Source: Lingula anatina | Taxonomy: Eukaryota > Brachiopoda > Lingulata > Lingulida > Lingulidae | Length of the DNA stretch: 64,000 nt | NCBI RefSeq assembly: GCF_001039355.2 | Contig: NW_019773560.1 | Coordinates: forward strand, 1 to 64,000 | Reading direction: 5' to 3' | Shown here: piece after piece, positions 9,626 to 24,000 of the stretch | Position numbering within the stretch: the stretch's first letter is position 1 | How the letters are laid out: every line of letters starts with the position of its first letter | Notes under the pieces: generated by a model | What the model saw: only the letters and a program-made list of their open reading frames with translations | Database searches by the model: none | What the model was told of the DNA's origin: nothing | Program-made: the position numbers and the translations under genes

Positions 9626-11539
9626 CCTAGCTTCAACCGGAATCGGCGGGGCTGGTTTGCTGGCAGTAAACTGGTTGTAAGAGCCAAAGGAAGCACATGT
9701 CAGTAGTTTGGCAAGTAAGAGGAAATTAGACATTCAGCATGAAGAATGTTACTTCCTGGCTGAGATTTTAATACGGCCACTCAACTGTGTCATACAGGTA
9801 AAACTTACATAAAAGTACGCTCAGGTCAAGTCAGGGAAGGAGGGGCGGGTGGAATATGTGAATTGGACTCCCTTATGAAGCTTTGGGAAGATATGCAGTA
9901 ATTGGCGACAAAATGTTTAAGACGTCGTTTAAGTAGGCCTAGACCATGCGTGAAAAAACCTTAGTGGCAAAAAGGCTGGATCTAACTGATCAACAGGTTC
10001 CGTATATAGTCTGTTATCCGCAGTAAAGGTAAACACAGTGAAACGAAATGTCTTGTGCATAACATAAAGCACCAGGTTTTCTGTATTCCTCTCAACGGTA
10101 GGAAGTGAGTTAAACTGATTGCATTCAGCGAGGGTCCTTGTACAGCTGGATTGGTACTAAGAGGCCCTCAGATTTAAAACGACGTACTCATCACGGGTCG
10201 TCTGGGTGACTCCCTATCGCCATAGCAAAAAATGTACCTTTTCACCTAATGTTATACTTATTTTGAAGAGGAATAAAAAGAGCAACTTGGCACTCTGGCC
10301 TGCACAGTTTTAAATTACTGTTGACACCTCTTATAGCTTTATTTAGACTACCTTTTCAGCCAGTATTATATCTGAAAACGGCGTATGCATGCTGGTAAAG
10401 CAAAACTGAATTTCCTAGGAAATTCGGGGTGATCTATGCAATCTGAGATGATAAGAAACAATAGTCCGAAGGTTCAATAGTCCGAAGGTTCATTGGTCCA
10501 CTACAGAACCTTCGGACCAATGAACCCTTGATTAAAAAAACGATGAAAATGTTACCGTTTTTCGGACCAATGAACCTTCGGACTATCGAGACGCGAAATG
10601 AAAGGAGAGTAGTTTGACTACGCCGGTGCCAAGCACCGATTGAGTCACACATTTTAATACAGTACTAACCCATCTCCATCTAAAAGATAGATATATGTTG
10701 CTGGGATGTTTGCTGGGAAAAGGTCCACTCTGGGTAAAATTTGCTCTAGGTACATGAAGTTTTTATGGAAAAAGGTCCACTTTTTCAGAAAAAGAACCCC
10801 ACTTTTGAAATTGCTGGCTACGGGCCTGGTGTCATATATTGAAGATTTGTCTGCCGATCTGTAAATGCCAGTCTACTTTTCAAGGTCAATGAAGCACAGA
10901 TAAGCTTTTTTGATTTGTTGTTTTTATCAGTAAATTAAGTCTGCTGTGTATATTACTGCAAGTGGAAGCCAATATGTGTATCACTGTATTAATGCTTTTG
11001 CGTCAATGCAGGGCATCAACGAATTCATGTGGTTTGTTCTGTTTAATATATATAAACAGCTTGAATATTTTCATATCTGATAACAACACATCCGCACATG
11101 GTTAGTAAAGATAAAGTCAAATTATCTATATTCATATTATCGAAATCTGTTATTAATTAAGTGAAAAGCGGTAATAATAAATAGCTAGCAGCGCTTGAAC
11201 CAACTGGATGTTGAAACCTGATAGCCTGACTTAGGGTGTATTTCCAGTCAGGCTGGGTCATCCTGTCTTTGTTTCGCAATCAAAGTAGACAGTATGATAA
11301 CAACTTATAACCATAGGGGTACAATCTAGCGTCTCTTATGTCCCACTCATGGCCATTGTATTTGTTTATGATTATATTGGCTTCCTATAGTCAGAAATTT
11401 AAATCCCTTGGTGCTGAGAAAGCATACACTAAGTTAGGTTAACCCATTTTGACTGGAAATTAGCCTTCTGTAACCTTGTTTGCCAGTGTGTCATAAGACT
11501 TCATGATATCCCCATGTTCCTATCTGCTTCCCTGCCCCG
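9626..11539. repeat. Duplicated block, copy 1 (second copy at 11872-13485)
   Basis: From CCTAGCTTCAACC to TTCCCTG(C/T)CCCG this 1.9-kb stretch matches 11872-13485 nearly base for base, with scattered substitutions and several insertions. The main extra pieces here are a foldback element (10461-10586) and about 130 bp at 10700-10830. It ends at the N at 11540. The second copy continues into the presumed 5' region of the lipase gene. No coding sequence is seen in it. Confidence 0.9.
10461..10586. mobile_element. Foldback/MITE-like insertion present in only one block copy
   Basis: The ends are inverted repeats built on ATAGTCCGAAGGTTCA, with a second internal CCGAAGGTTC/GAACCTTCGG pair. The other copy of the duplicated block has no such sequence at the matching place (near 12640), so that copy gives a near-empty site. 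The family is not recognised. The exact target duplication is unclear because of flanking differences. Confidence 0.75.
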
Positions 11540-11871
11540 NCCATTTTCGGCTCTCAAAGCTCTGTAGTAAAAGACGAACTCGGCATAGGCCTTGTCGTTT
11601 TCGCATGTAAAGGGGCGTCTAAAAGACGCACGCGTAGGCTCCTATGGGCCATGGTAGAAAAATACATTAAGATTCGTTTGCCCTGTTGTGATTTATGTTG
11701 GTATGTATGCAAGACAAATTTAACATAATGCTATCGAAAATAGCCGCCAAAATTGTTTCGTTCTTAGCGTTTGGTATGTAGGAAAATATTAAATATATTT
11801 TAAGTCGAGGAAGCAAGACGGGTTAAAGTGAGTTCCGACGCAAACCAAGGAGTTATAACTCCTTGCTCAAA
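11540..11871. other. Assembly gap (N at 11540) and short unique spacer
   Basis: An N directly follows block copy 1. The following 331 bp (11541-11871) match neither the block nor its left flank, and no gene is seen. Confidence 0.7.
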
Positions 11872-13485
11872 CCTAGCTTCAACCAGAATCGGCGGGGCTG
11901 CTTTGCTGGCAGTAAACTGGTTGTAAGAGCCAAAGGAAGCACATGTCAGTAGTTTGGCAAGTAAGAGGAAATTAGACATTCAGCATGAAGAATGTTACTT
12001 CCAGGCTGAGATTTTAATACGGCCACTCAACTGTGTCATACAGGTAAAACTTACATAAAAGTGCGCTCAGGTCAAGTCAGGGGAAGGAGGGGCGGGTGGA
12101 ATATGTGAATTGGACTCCCTTATGAAGCTTTGGGAAGTTATGCAGTAATTGGCGACAAAATGTTTAAGTAGGCCTAGACCACGTGTCAAAAAACGTAAGG
12201 GGAAAAAAGGCTGGATCAAACTGTTCAACAGGTTCCGTATATAGTCTATATAGTTTTTGTTGTTATCTACAGTAAATAGTGAAACGAAATGTCTTGTGTA
12301 AAATATATAACACTAGGTTTTCTGTATTCCTCTCAACGGCAGGAAGTTTAAACTGGTGCATTCGGCGAGGGTCCTTTCACAGCTGGATTGGTAAAGGGCC
12401 CTCAGATTTAAAAGAGCAACTTGGCACTCTGAGTTTAAGAGGAGTGTGAAAAAATAATTCTCCTCTCCACTATCACCAGGCCTGTCCAGTTTTAAATTAC
12501 TGTTCAAGTTGACACCTCTTATAGCTTGATTTAGACTGCCTTTTCAGCCAGTATTATATCTGAAAACAGCGTATGCATGCTGATAAAGCAAAACTGAATT
12601 TCCTGGGAAATTCAGGGTGATCTCTGCAATCAGCGATGATAATTAAGAAATTAAAGGAGCGTAGTTTGACCACGCCGGTGCCAAGCACCTATCGAGTCAC
12701 ATATTTTATACAGTACTACCCCATCTCCATCTTAAGATAGATATGTTGTTTGTGTCATATATTGAAGATTTGTCTGCCGATCTGTAAATGCCAGTCTACT
12801 TTTCAAGGTCAATGAAGCACAGATAAGCTTTCTTGATTTGTTGTTTTTATCAGTAAATTAAGTCTGCTGTGTATATTACTGCAAGTGGAAGCCAATATAT
12901 GTATCACTGTATTAATAATGCTTTTGCGTCAATGCAGGGCATCAACGAATTCAATATTAACATCGTTCAAAACCATGTGGTTTGTTCTGTTTAATATATA
13001 AACAGCTTGAACATTTTCATATCTGATAACAACACATCCGCACATGGTTAGTAAAGATAAATTCAAATTATCTATATTCATATTATCGAAATCTGTTATT
13101 AATTAAGTGAAAAGCGGTAATAATAAATAGCTAGCAGCGCTTGAACCAATTGGATGTTGAAACCTGATAGCCTGACTTAGGGTGTATTTCCAGTCAGGCT
13201 GGGTCATCCTGTCTTTGTTTTGCAATCAAAGTAGACAGTATGATAACAACTTATAACCATAGGGGTACAATCTAGCGTCTCTTATGTCGCACTCATGGCC
13301 ATTGTATTTGTTTATGATTATATTGGCTTCCTATAGTCAGAAATTTAAATCCCTTGGTGCTGAGAAAGCATACACTAAGTTAGGTTAACCCATTTTGACT
13401 GGAAATTAGCCTTCTGTAACCTTGTTTGCCAGTGTGTCATAAGACTTCATGATATCCCCATGTTCCTATCTGCTTCCCTGTCCCG
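11872..13485. repeat. Duplicated block, copy 2, upstream of the lipase gene
   Basis: This is the 1614-bp partner of 9626-11539. It is continuous with the sequence that leads to the lipase start and probably holds its promoter. Small insertions unique to this copy include about 15 bp near 12960. No N breaks it, so this copy is the better anchored one. Confidence 0.9.
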
Positions 13486-13722
13486 TCAGTTAAAGAGTAC
13501 ACAAGGTAGGTGCATGACAGCTTATCGAACTTTTAGTTTCCTTTCCAACTTTTTTTTTGTATATTTATCATTGATATTTTTATGCCGCTTGCGATATGGT
13601 GCCTTTTTTATGTTGACTGTCCAAAGTCTTAAAAAGTATTTAAATAATAGCATTTATTCACTTTATTAAAGCCAAGTAGATATTACAACTGATTGGATTT
13701 CAATAATTTTTGTAGCTTTTAG

Positions 13723-16700
13723 ATGAAGATGCAGGGGCAAACACTTTCCTTTCTGTTTGTGTTCCACATGGGACTAGTGATTTGTGCCAGTGGAGGTTTC
13801 GTTTTTCGTGAGTTAGAAGAAATTTGGAAACAAAATCAAGTAGCAGTGCATGTTGACCCAGAAGTCAATATGGATGCAGTAAGTAGTTTCATTTGGCATA
13901 TCTAGTCTGGGAAAATTTTGTAATCATTTTTATTATCAAATATTGGAAATATGCACTTTAAAAATATTTTTGAAGTTTGAATATTTGTATTAATTATATG
14001 TAATAATGAATTTAACCTAAAAATTAAAATTCATACTTGTAAGTTATTTAAAAACCAGAAAGTGTTATATGGCACTAGGAATTATTATAGCATTATTGTA
14101 TTTATTATTTTTTATAAGATTTCACAACAGATTTTAAACATTGCTGTTTTAAAGTTTCTTTTAATTTTTAATAATTTTCGATTTCCTTGTCTGTTGATGT
14201 CAACATTGTTTACACAGAAGGGTTTTTTATATGAATGGTTCAAAGTTCACTTGTGTTCTCCAATGTTATCTCTGATTTTTAATGTGTTTGTCTCTCTTTC
14301 AAAATTTATCAGTAGACTATTTAAGTGTTTCGAAGGTTGTTCTGAAGAAATATGTGGATATTATACATATTGATGTCTGTATCCTGTTATTTAATGCCTA
14401 AAAGTTGGTGCAAGTGATGACTTGCCAAAACTGCACTGCTGATAGGCCATGTGACAAATACTTCAACCACATCAGCATTAGTGCTGCCACTTATTAGTGA
14501 CTGGACTCAAACACTGTACAGCACTTAAACTTTAGTTTGATAAGTGAATATAGTTGAATTAGCCCTCAAGCTCCAACATTTGGCTATGTGTCAGGAATTA
14601 TGACAATTTCTAAAAAAGGTAATAGAAAAAAATAAAAAATGACTTAACGCTAAAACCCCCCGCATTTTAACTTATTTCAGGAAGAACTTATCACCAGCAA
14701 AGGCTATCCATGTGAGACCCACACAGTGACCACTGCTGATGGATTTATTCTGACCATTCACAGAATTCCACATGGTTTAAAGAAGGGACAGAAAGCTGGG
14801 CCAAGACCACCTGTATTCCTACAGCATGGCTTGGTGGCATCCTCCACACAGTGGCTGACTAACTTAAGAAATGAAAGCTTAGGTGACTGTAGTGACTTAT
14901 TTCAGATGTTTCATTTATTCCAATTCTAGGCAGTTTTATAAAAGGCTCTTGAAACTTAATAAGTTAATTGAAATTTTGCCAACATGGTAAATACCTATTT
15001 AGAATTAAAAATGTATTGATAACTATTTTTAATAATTATTAACATTTTATTTGAAAGTAAAACGTATATAAAATGTGTAATTAATTATTATTTTTTGTTT
15101 CAATGAGAATTTATGATATACTTGTTATTTCCTGCACAAATTTTAATGGAAGTTGTATTAACCGGTTGAAATTTATTTTAGTTAAATATTTTTATTGCAC
15201 CAGGGTATATTCTGGCTGATGCAGGCTTTGATGTATGGATGGGTAACGTAAGAGGCAATACATACTCAAGCAAACATAAAAAATATGATCCCAAATCTGA
15301 GGAGTTCTGGGACTGGAGGTATTTATATTATGTTATCAAGCATGTAGATATTCCATGAAATATATTTTCCAATCAGAGAGTTGATTTATTGAATGTTTGT
15401 ACACTTTAAACTGCTCTCTCTCACTTTCTCTCTCTCTCTCTCTCATATGGAAGATGGATTGATTAATGCCAAGTATCCAACAGTGGCGTATGCTATATGT
15501 GATGGGTATGATAAAAAAATAATTGGCTATCATTTTAATTTTCTGAACATCATTTTAAAACTCAGAATAGCTAAGACAATAAGCCATTTACAAAATATGC
15601 CACACTATTTTCTGGTTGTGATTTTCTAGCTGGGATGAAATGGCCAAGTATGATTTACCAGCCATGATTGACTACACACTGAAGGTTACAGGAGTCAGTC
15701 AAATTCACTATGTTGGTCACTCCCAGGGAACTCTGATTATGTTTGCACACACCTCACAGAACCCTGACTTTGCCAAGAAGGTAATTTAAGATAAAATAGT
15801 ATTTTTAAAAAATATTTATGATTCATTGACATTTTAAGCTTCAGCTTCAGCTTTGATTATTATGTACCACGAGTTAGGACTGACTAAATTTGATAAAAAG
15901 TATGCTGTTGGTGAATATACAGTATTCCATTGTGGCCAACTTTTTATGTATGGTCCATAATCTTGACCGATTATTATTACTTAGACTAATATAAGGTGAT
16001 AACTGTTGTTATTTATGTTTCAGTTTAAGTCATTCATTGCTATGGGCCCTGTGGCCACCATTGCACATGCAAAAGGACCCTTACTTCTGTTATCTGACTT
16101 CTCGGATAAGGTTTGTAAAAAAGCAGACCATCGTTATTTAAAATCTAACCCAAGCCTTTTTATCCTTTTCTTGCTTTTTTTAATCTTAAATTCTTGTTCC
16201 TGTTAACTTCTTTTTTTATTTCTGTTTTTACCTCTTACTCTCTCTTCATCTGTTATTTCTCTTCCTCATCCTTTATCAGATCTCTTAAGGACCATTCCCA
16301 GAACCTTTTGTACTAACTGCGGATTATTCTATCTCTGTGGGGATTCTCGCTAAATTGCAATCAGCTTTAGCGGCTTAGATGTCTGTCACCCCTACTGAAG
16401 CTGCTAGGGGACAAAATTAATTATCGTTTAGCAGCTTCAGTATGCATGTCAGACATCTCAGCTGTTTAAGCTGAAAGCAATTTAACGAGAAATCCCTTGG
16501 AGATGGATCGATGCTAGCTGTTAGATCCATCTAGGTATGGGAACCCAGTCTTAAACAATCAGTCACAGAATTGACACAACAAAATGTTAAAATCTAACTT
16601 CAACCGTATCATCACATCTGTTTTGAATGATTTTTTAAATCAGGGTAGTATTATTCTGTGTAAAGTTTAAAACCTTGTTTATGGTTACCCTCTACCAGGC

Positions 16701-19168
16701 TGACATACTGATTTTTCACAGATATTCACAGATATGTCTCTAGATAAATAGTCATTTGGCTCTGTGTGTTTTTCCGTTTTTCCGGATATAATCTGCCACC
16801 CTGGTAGAGGGTAGTTTAGGGTTAAGCCCATTGTCCACAAAAAGATATCATAGGAATATTTCAATGAAAGAAATTGAAACTGAGGGTTAAAAACCTTGAT
16901 AAAAGAATTACAACCGCATAAAATTTTCTTGCAGTGGAAAATTAGGATGGTATTTAATCATACATTTTCCCTTTTATTGAAAAGTTAAAAAAACCCACTA
17001 TTTTAATGGTATAAGAAAATTGTAAATGACACTAGGAAAAGTCCACCTGGGTTTTTCAATAAATAAAATATTTCTTATTTTCTTTTGAACAGGACATTTT
17101 TGACCTTTTTGGAAGGAAGGATTTTGCACCCAATAGTAAGCTGATGGACTGGATTTCCAAAGAAGTTTGTGGTCATAAAGATATCAATATTCTCTGTTCC
17201 AATATATTATTTCTGCTTTGTGGATTTGATTCAAAACAATTCAATGTGGTGAGTTTCATGAAAAAATATTCCAAAATTTCAGTAAAAAATGCAATCATGA
17301 TGAAAGTCCCAGAGAAATTGCCAATTTATTAAGATACATTTATAATCTGAGCTGAAAGAACAAGTGAAATGCATTATACATTTTTAGACCGTTAAACATT
17401 GTATTCGGAATTTACTTTATTAGTGTTTTGAAGACTGTATAAATGCATGCAATTGTGTGTAGTAAGAAGAGGCTTTATTCAAGGGAGTTGAACTTCCAAG
17501 ACAAAGTACCTTGAGTTCATTGATAGCCCTCACATTTTGTCTTTTTCACACAAGTACACTTAGAATAATATGTGAACTGAGTAACTACAAACCTTGGCTT
17601 TTCAAAATAAAGCACTGATGCTGAGCTTAATTGTGCCCTGATTTCAATGCACATTAAAATTGGCCAGGAGTGCAACCCCCTTGTTATTGTAGACAACTTT
17701 ACCAATGAGGTAATAATTTAGTACATTTGGATATATACAGTGTACACTATCCACTTTTTAAATGCAATCAGGGCTTCAGTGCTGATTTTAAAACACAGGT
17801 ACAAATGACTTAAGCATAGGATGATTAAAATTATTTCATATTTCATGTCATTTTATAGTCCAGAACTCCAGTCTACTTTTCTCACGTGCCAGCAGGAACC
17901 TCTGTGAAGAACATGGTGCATTATGCCCAAGTAGGTATTGTATTAGACTTGGTATTCATAACAGCTTTGGTTTTTTGTCTTGAGATGGAATCAGGTAAAA
18001 AGATAACATTATTATTGTGATTAGTTAACATATACTATATGAATATGGATATGGAAAAATCTTATGTGCATAGGGGCAGCCTATGTGGTAGTACATTACA
18101 ACTTCTTGCTTTAAAGAAAAGGATTGAAAACGGCCCCAAAAAGTTAGTTTTCTTGTAGTATTTTAACCAATAATTTACTGCCATGTGATTAGACATTTTA
18201 GCTATGGTGCCTCCATTTTAGATGGCGAGATCAGGCAAGTTCCAGATGTTTGACTTTGGCTCTGCAGCAGCAAACAAGGAACATTACAATCAGGTAAACT
18301 AGAAAAGTCCAGAAGTGTTTCAGCCCCCAAAAAAGTATCTCCATGGGATTTACCTGCCAAAATGAGTTTTTCTCGAGAAATGGGTAATTTGTCCTACTCA
18401 TAAACCATTACTCAACCTGCCCCTGCACTTGGATTTCATTCATTATTACATTTTAAATTTATAATTCAGTTCTAAATGACTGGCAATTCTAAATGTTATT
18501 TCAATTCAGCAACTTTTGTTTGTTTCAAGTCTTCAGCCCCCCAATATGACCCTGCAAAAGCACAGGCTCCCACATACTTGTATTATGGGCAGAATGACTG
18601 GCTAGCTGACCCACAGGTAGGCAATGGCTCTCTTTTTCACATACTTCTGATGTGCAAATATCTCGGCTTGAAGCCAATTGTTATCATTTTGTGATAGTTC
18701 AATCACTGTTACTGCTCTTGTCTTATCTCATCTCATCTTATCTCACTTAATGTACACATTCATGCAAGTTCTTCCAATTTGGAGGTCTCTAGCAATTTCT
18801 CTGATCAGGCAAACTTCTATGTTATCGGTATGATAGTAGGAAAAGATAAATTTTGTCTTGCAAAATATTGAAGTTGAGTGGATCTGAAAGAATTTCACTT
18901 TCGTTTTTTCTATCCAATTACATAACTGTACTTATGTGGCGATAGGTAGGGGGTTTTGGAGTTTGCGTACAAAAATAGTCCCAACATGTTGCAAATTTTG
19001 AACATCTCTGTCCATTTGCAGGATGTACAGGACACTCTTGTGCCTTTCCTGCCAAACATCAAGGTATCGCAAGAAATTCCCCAATGGGAGCACATGGACT
19101 TCATCTGGGCAATGGACGCCCCCAGTGTGCTGTATGATAAACTCATAGGTATCATGAAACAAAACTAG
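13723..19168 (+). CDS. Lysosomal acid lipase / gastric lipase family (AB-hydrolase), 10 exons
   Basis: Joined exons 13723-13878, 14681-14882, 15204-15318, 15630-15780, 16024-16110, 17093-17248, 17859-17930, 18222-18293, 18530-18616 and 19022-19168 keep frame and encode 414 residues. The N-terminus is a hydrophobic secretion signal (about residues 1-24). The oxyanion HG is at 101-102, the nucleophile Ser189 is in GHSQG, Asp360 in NDWLAD and His390 in EHMDF. These match the triad of LIPA, LIPF and related lipases, which hydrolyse cholesteryl esters and triglycerides in lysosomes or the gut lumen. The ATG follows an AG at 13721-13722, and a GTAGGT donor at 13506 could end an upstream non-coding exon. 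An AATAAA lies at 19338-19343. Intron 5 carries a MITE. Family membership is sure; lysosomal versus digestive use cannot be decided. Confidence 0.95.
16288..16550. mobile_element. TTA-flanked foldback MITE, family A copy 1 (lipase intron 5)
   Basis: The 263-bp element lies between TTA (16285-16287) and TTA (16551-16553). Its ends are inverted, near ACCATTCCCA and TGGGAACCCA, and the interior is one long imperfect palindrome around TTAGCGGCTTAGATGTCTG and its complement. The 3-bp TTA duplication fits PIF/Harbinger-type transposition. It has no coding capacity. Confidence 0.8.
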
Positions 19169-19343
19169 CAGACAGGGTACAAAAGGCAAGTGGCAATCAC
19201 AAAATGTTGCCTCTGTTGACAAATCTGCAAGTATCCTGACTATTCAAAGATGACAACTTGAGCATGAAAAATTTTTGGGCCAATGATTCATTTTAACAGA
19301 AAACTGAAAGGAGTAAGCTCAAACTGCTTTATGTCACAATAAA

Positions 19344-21040
19344 AATGGATGACTTTTCAACTGCACTAATCACATTTGCTTCAAGGTAATAACCTCATGG
19401 CAATCAATGTAATCCTTTCGTTGATATGGTTTGTGTGAAAAAAAGCCAGGTTCTAATACATCAAATTATTTTTTTGAGTTTTAGTTGGTGCATTTCACAT
19501 TTCTTTTTTGCCTTCATCATATTTGACAGATTTCTGAGAAAGTGTATGTGTTCATACTCATCTATTCACCATTTGTTTAACTCAAAACACTTCAAAAATC
19601 ACAAAAACACCATGTTTGCATGAACAACTGCAGTTTCTATTGCCATTTATTACCAATAAACAGCATCCACTTTTTTCAATCATGACAGCAAAAATAGACA
19701 ACTTTGATGATGGCCTGTCATGTCTCTGGCGGACCAGGAAGTAGTAATAGTACATTTGGCCTTTTTTAAACTCGGCCTGTAACACACAAAACTATCAAGC
19801 GTAATATGTATGCCTCAACTGACCCAATGATATACAGCAAACATCAAATCCAGTCTGTACCCATGTCAAATCACATGATGTGAAGCTTTTGTACTCTGAA
19901 TAAATCTTTTTTTTTCTCTTACTTCCAACTTTCCAATTTGCCCTGGTCATAATGGGGTTTCATGCCCAGTTCTTTCCCTTCATTCCAAACAAAAATTGAC
20001 AAAGGGAATAAATTGAAAATCAGAACTTCAATTGAATTAAATGGAAGAGAAAAATCTCCTGGATTTAGTCAAATTTCAACTTAAATTTTGAAAATCGGAA
20101 CAAATATACGGCTAAATTATCAGGTAGATTTACTGTAAGCACTGCACCATTCAGAATTTGGAATAAAAGCAGTTTGTTTTTTCTTCATTAAAGTACTTAA
20201 GGGTTAGTCTGTAGTCTTAAAAGTTTACTTATACTCATAATGACCTACAGTAGTACCCACAACACCCAATGAGCACTCTTCTTATTTGACTTATTTAAGT
20301 GCTGCTATTCAGTCAAGATCCATCCTTTGTAACATAAGAATTAAATTACAGAGAAAAAGTTTTAACCAATACAACAGCTAACCACAATCCAAGGTATTAC
20401 TTCTACAACAATACTACAAACAACAAAAGAAAAGGTTAAACAACAAATAACATGAACTGTAAATAAATTATATTGACAAAGTACAGTTATATGAAATATA
20501 AATGAAAGATCCTTCAGTGCTGTTTGAATTGTGTATCACTAACTGTAGGACTGAACTGCAAGCTATTTTCAAAAACTTATGAATTTTCCAAAACAGACAA
20601 GTGATTTGGAATAAAATTTGAACTCTTAACCTTAATGCAGTGGTGATTTTAATTCTAAGACCATTTTTCACAAGGACAGTTGTGGTGATATGGCATGGGT
20701 ACAGACAACCAGAGCTGACATAAGCTGAATACATCAAAAACTTATCATGGCATAATCTAATACTTGACAACCTATAATACCATAGCAATAGTATCTTACT
20801 ATTTTTCATTTCCTTGATGTTACTAGCACCCTCCCTCTTTCCATTATTTTAAACAAAAATAATGACTAATCAAGAAGACGAGGAGATCCAATGGAATAAA
20901 AAATAAAAAAAAAATTAAAAAAATTATCAGAAACAAATACCAAAGTCTGGTACTGTTTAGAAAACAAAATTTTATCATTGAGACCATCCTGTTTTCTTCA
21001 GATCAGATTCCAGTGTTCCAATTTCCGAGCAGACGACATT
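19344..21040. other. Spacer between the lipase and macoilin 3' ends
   Basis: The two genes converge here. The lipase polyadenylation signal is at 19338-19343, and other AATAAA copies follow near 19655 and 19897. The macoilin 3' UTR should occupy the right part, but I cannot place its end. No coding sequence is supported. Confidence 0.5.
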
Positions 21041-24000
21041 TCATTTACTGACAGGTGTGAATTCTGGGGTGCTGACAGGAGTGTAGTCAGCAGCGTGGGG
21101 GTTCAGGCTGGACTTGTTGGCAAGATGGCGCTCACCGCCTGTGAAGTCACCGCCGCCCCCTGCAAAATAATTTGCTTCAGATCGCGCTGGAATCGAGCCG
21201 TTGGAGTATGTGGAGGGGATGAGAGCCATGACTTCTGCAATGCGGGACTTAAGCTCTTTGATGTCACGCTCCTTTTGGTTGATGTACTCTGAAAAATAGC
21301 AGACATTTTCGTGAATAATATTGTATGAATTAACTTCTTACCATTTTAAATACTCAGGCATTAAATATCTTAAAAGCACCCAACTCATTTATAATGCATA
21401 AAAGAACAGTTAAATATTTATTATAGAAAGTGAGTAGCAACTTGAAGAAAAAAGTCCTTAAAAAGTTCTTTACACCAAAGAGGCAAACAATGCTGACTCT
21501 GCTTACACATACCTCTCTGAATTTCCACCTCGCGTTTAGTTTCTCCAAGGGCAGAGAAAAGGTCCATTTTCAACTTTGTCTCTGCACTCAAGCTGCCTTC
21601 CAGATGAGAGTTCTTGTCCTGCATGGCCGCGAGTGCAGACATCAAGACTTCTGTCTCATTCTGAACATCTTTGTATTGGCGGAGGGACTGAAAAGAAAAT
21701 ACATAACATAAAATGTGTGTATTACAGATCTAAAATGAAATCAATGAGCAAACACTGGTCTTAGTCTCAGAATACACCAGCTGATAGTTAGCTACTCTAA
21801 ACCTTTTAGTGATTCATTTTTTCCAAAGCAGTTATTTTTTTTTAATTACTAAGACTTAAAAGTGGGGGGAAAAAATTACCCGGTTCTCTTGCTCCAAATG
21901 CCTGTATTGGTCTTCTCTCAATTTTAACTCCCTGTGTATTTGATTCACATCATTTTCTAGATCTCTTCGACGTGCCTTGCAATTTTCTGTGCACTCAACC
22001 CTAAAACAGACAATATTGTCACAACGATGTATTTACAACTGGATGACATATGTGCTAGAGATTTCACACACCTCTAATTTTAATTAAATTCAAACCAAAG
22101 AACAAGATTTTTTTTTTTTTGGCAAAAACTTGGGTGTGTCAGCAGACAAATTAAGTCAACTGACTGACAAATGGTAGCTTAAATTTCTTACACAGGTTTT
22201 CTTGTCTTATCCACATGATTTAACATCAAATATGTAACGTTAAAGGGTAAAATGATTTCACTGAGTAGAAAAAATCCTGAGTAATCCATTTGAAATGCCA
22301 CTGATAAGTGTTGTTCTCCATCTGTCAAAACATTTTAAGCACAAAATACACTTGAAGAGATCTGTCTTTTTTTACATAAACAAATGTAATGTTGGATCCT
22401 TGATGTGTAATTTTATCAATGGCTGCACAGGTGTTTCCATAAAACTGCATCTTTCAGGCCAGAGCCAACACTCCAAATAAATAGGTAATCACCTTGTTGA
22501 AGTTGCAATTGCCACAGCCCGTGCTGCTGCCGCCTCCTCAGCCTTTTTTGCCTTCCTCTCTGTAGCTAGCTGTGTCTCTATGACCGCCTTTTGTTTGCGT
22601 TCTTCCTGGAGTTTCTTTTCCAACAACTGAAGATTCTGTTTGTCTTGTTGTCGACTGGTGACCAGATTGTGTAGCCTTAACAAAAGAAAAGATACTGATT
22701 TCACTTAAAATGGCTAACATAACAGCACAAAACATCCCACGAGCTGCATGATACTCTTTTTGGTTCAATTAGTTTTTACACATTTCAAAACCAAGCAAGA
22801 AAATGGAGACACGACTGAGCATGTGAAAGACCCTTTTGTGCGTTCTGTTTCATAACCAGACCACCAATGAATTCATTACATTTTCTCATTAGAATACAGG
22901 AAAATCCAGTGAACATTCAGACATCACATTTTCATAATTGGTAGGCATTTCTTACGTAAAATGGGTTCTAGACAACATCATTTCTCTCATTTTACCACTG
23001 TTCTTCTTGCTTAAGTCTCCATACCTAACCACTTACTTTGCCTGAAGCTGTTCGTTATCCTGTCGTAGCTGATTCATCTCACTTTTTGTGTGTTTGTCTG
23101 CGATGAGTAATGTGTTAATCTGTGATCGCAATTCCTGCTCTGTGTTTCGACTGCTCTGCAGATCAGCCTTCAACTTTTTAACATCGCTTTCCAACCTGAG
23201 AAATATATCATTATTCTTTGGACTATTAAAAACGAACTGCTGTTTGGTTCAGGAAAATAACATCAATGATGAAGTCCAAATTAAAATCCGTTAAGTTTGG
23301 ACAGGGATTATAATGGCCTTTTGGGGAAAAAAAATCACATTAGTTTCTGCTCAAATAATTTCTAGTTGCTCCACTACTTGATTAAAGGTATGAATACCAA
23401 GTATGAATTAAGACATCACTGCAAAGCTTCAGACGACATTAAAAAAGTCTCTTTTATGATTCAAATTTGAAAAATGAAATACAAACCTATTCAAGGATGC
23501 ATCCTTGTCTAGGGGAACACTGTTATTTGTTGTGGAACTATCTTTAGACGTGTTCGTACTTTTTCCTTTTTTCGAACTGCTGGAAACAACATTATCTTTG
23601 GAGGAATTTAATTTGCTACTCGTTTTTGTGACGCCATTTGCTTTATATCCTTTTGCGTGCTGGTCATTTATGTAATTTTCCACACTTTCATCGTAGTCAT
23701 TGACATTTGGCCTTTTTGATGGACTCTGTTCAATGTATTCAAAATCTTCTATATGTTGCTGCTTGCTATCTGTGGTGTCTGTTTTGCTGCTACTAGAATT
23801 GCTGCTGTTGTTGGATGTAACCTGTGTTTTCTTTCCATGTGTCACACCATTGGAGATTACTTCCTCTTTACTAGGTAATGCTGAAATACAAGAAGCAATA
23901 AAATTTTCCAAATCAAATTCCTCTAGGAAACCAATTCCTCTAGGAAATCCTGTCAATGTAAAGCATTTCATTTTCTTTTCAGTCAAATGACTGGTATAGT

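Noticed and set aside
20468-20809. 113-codon minus-strand frame
   Set aside because: It lies in the macoilin/lipase spacer with no homology, splice context or domain.
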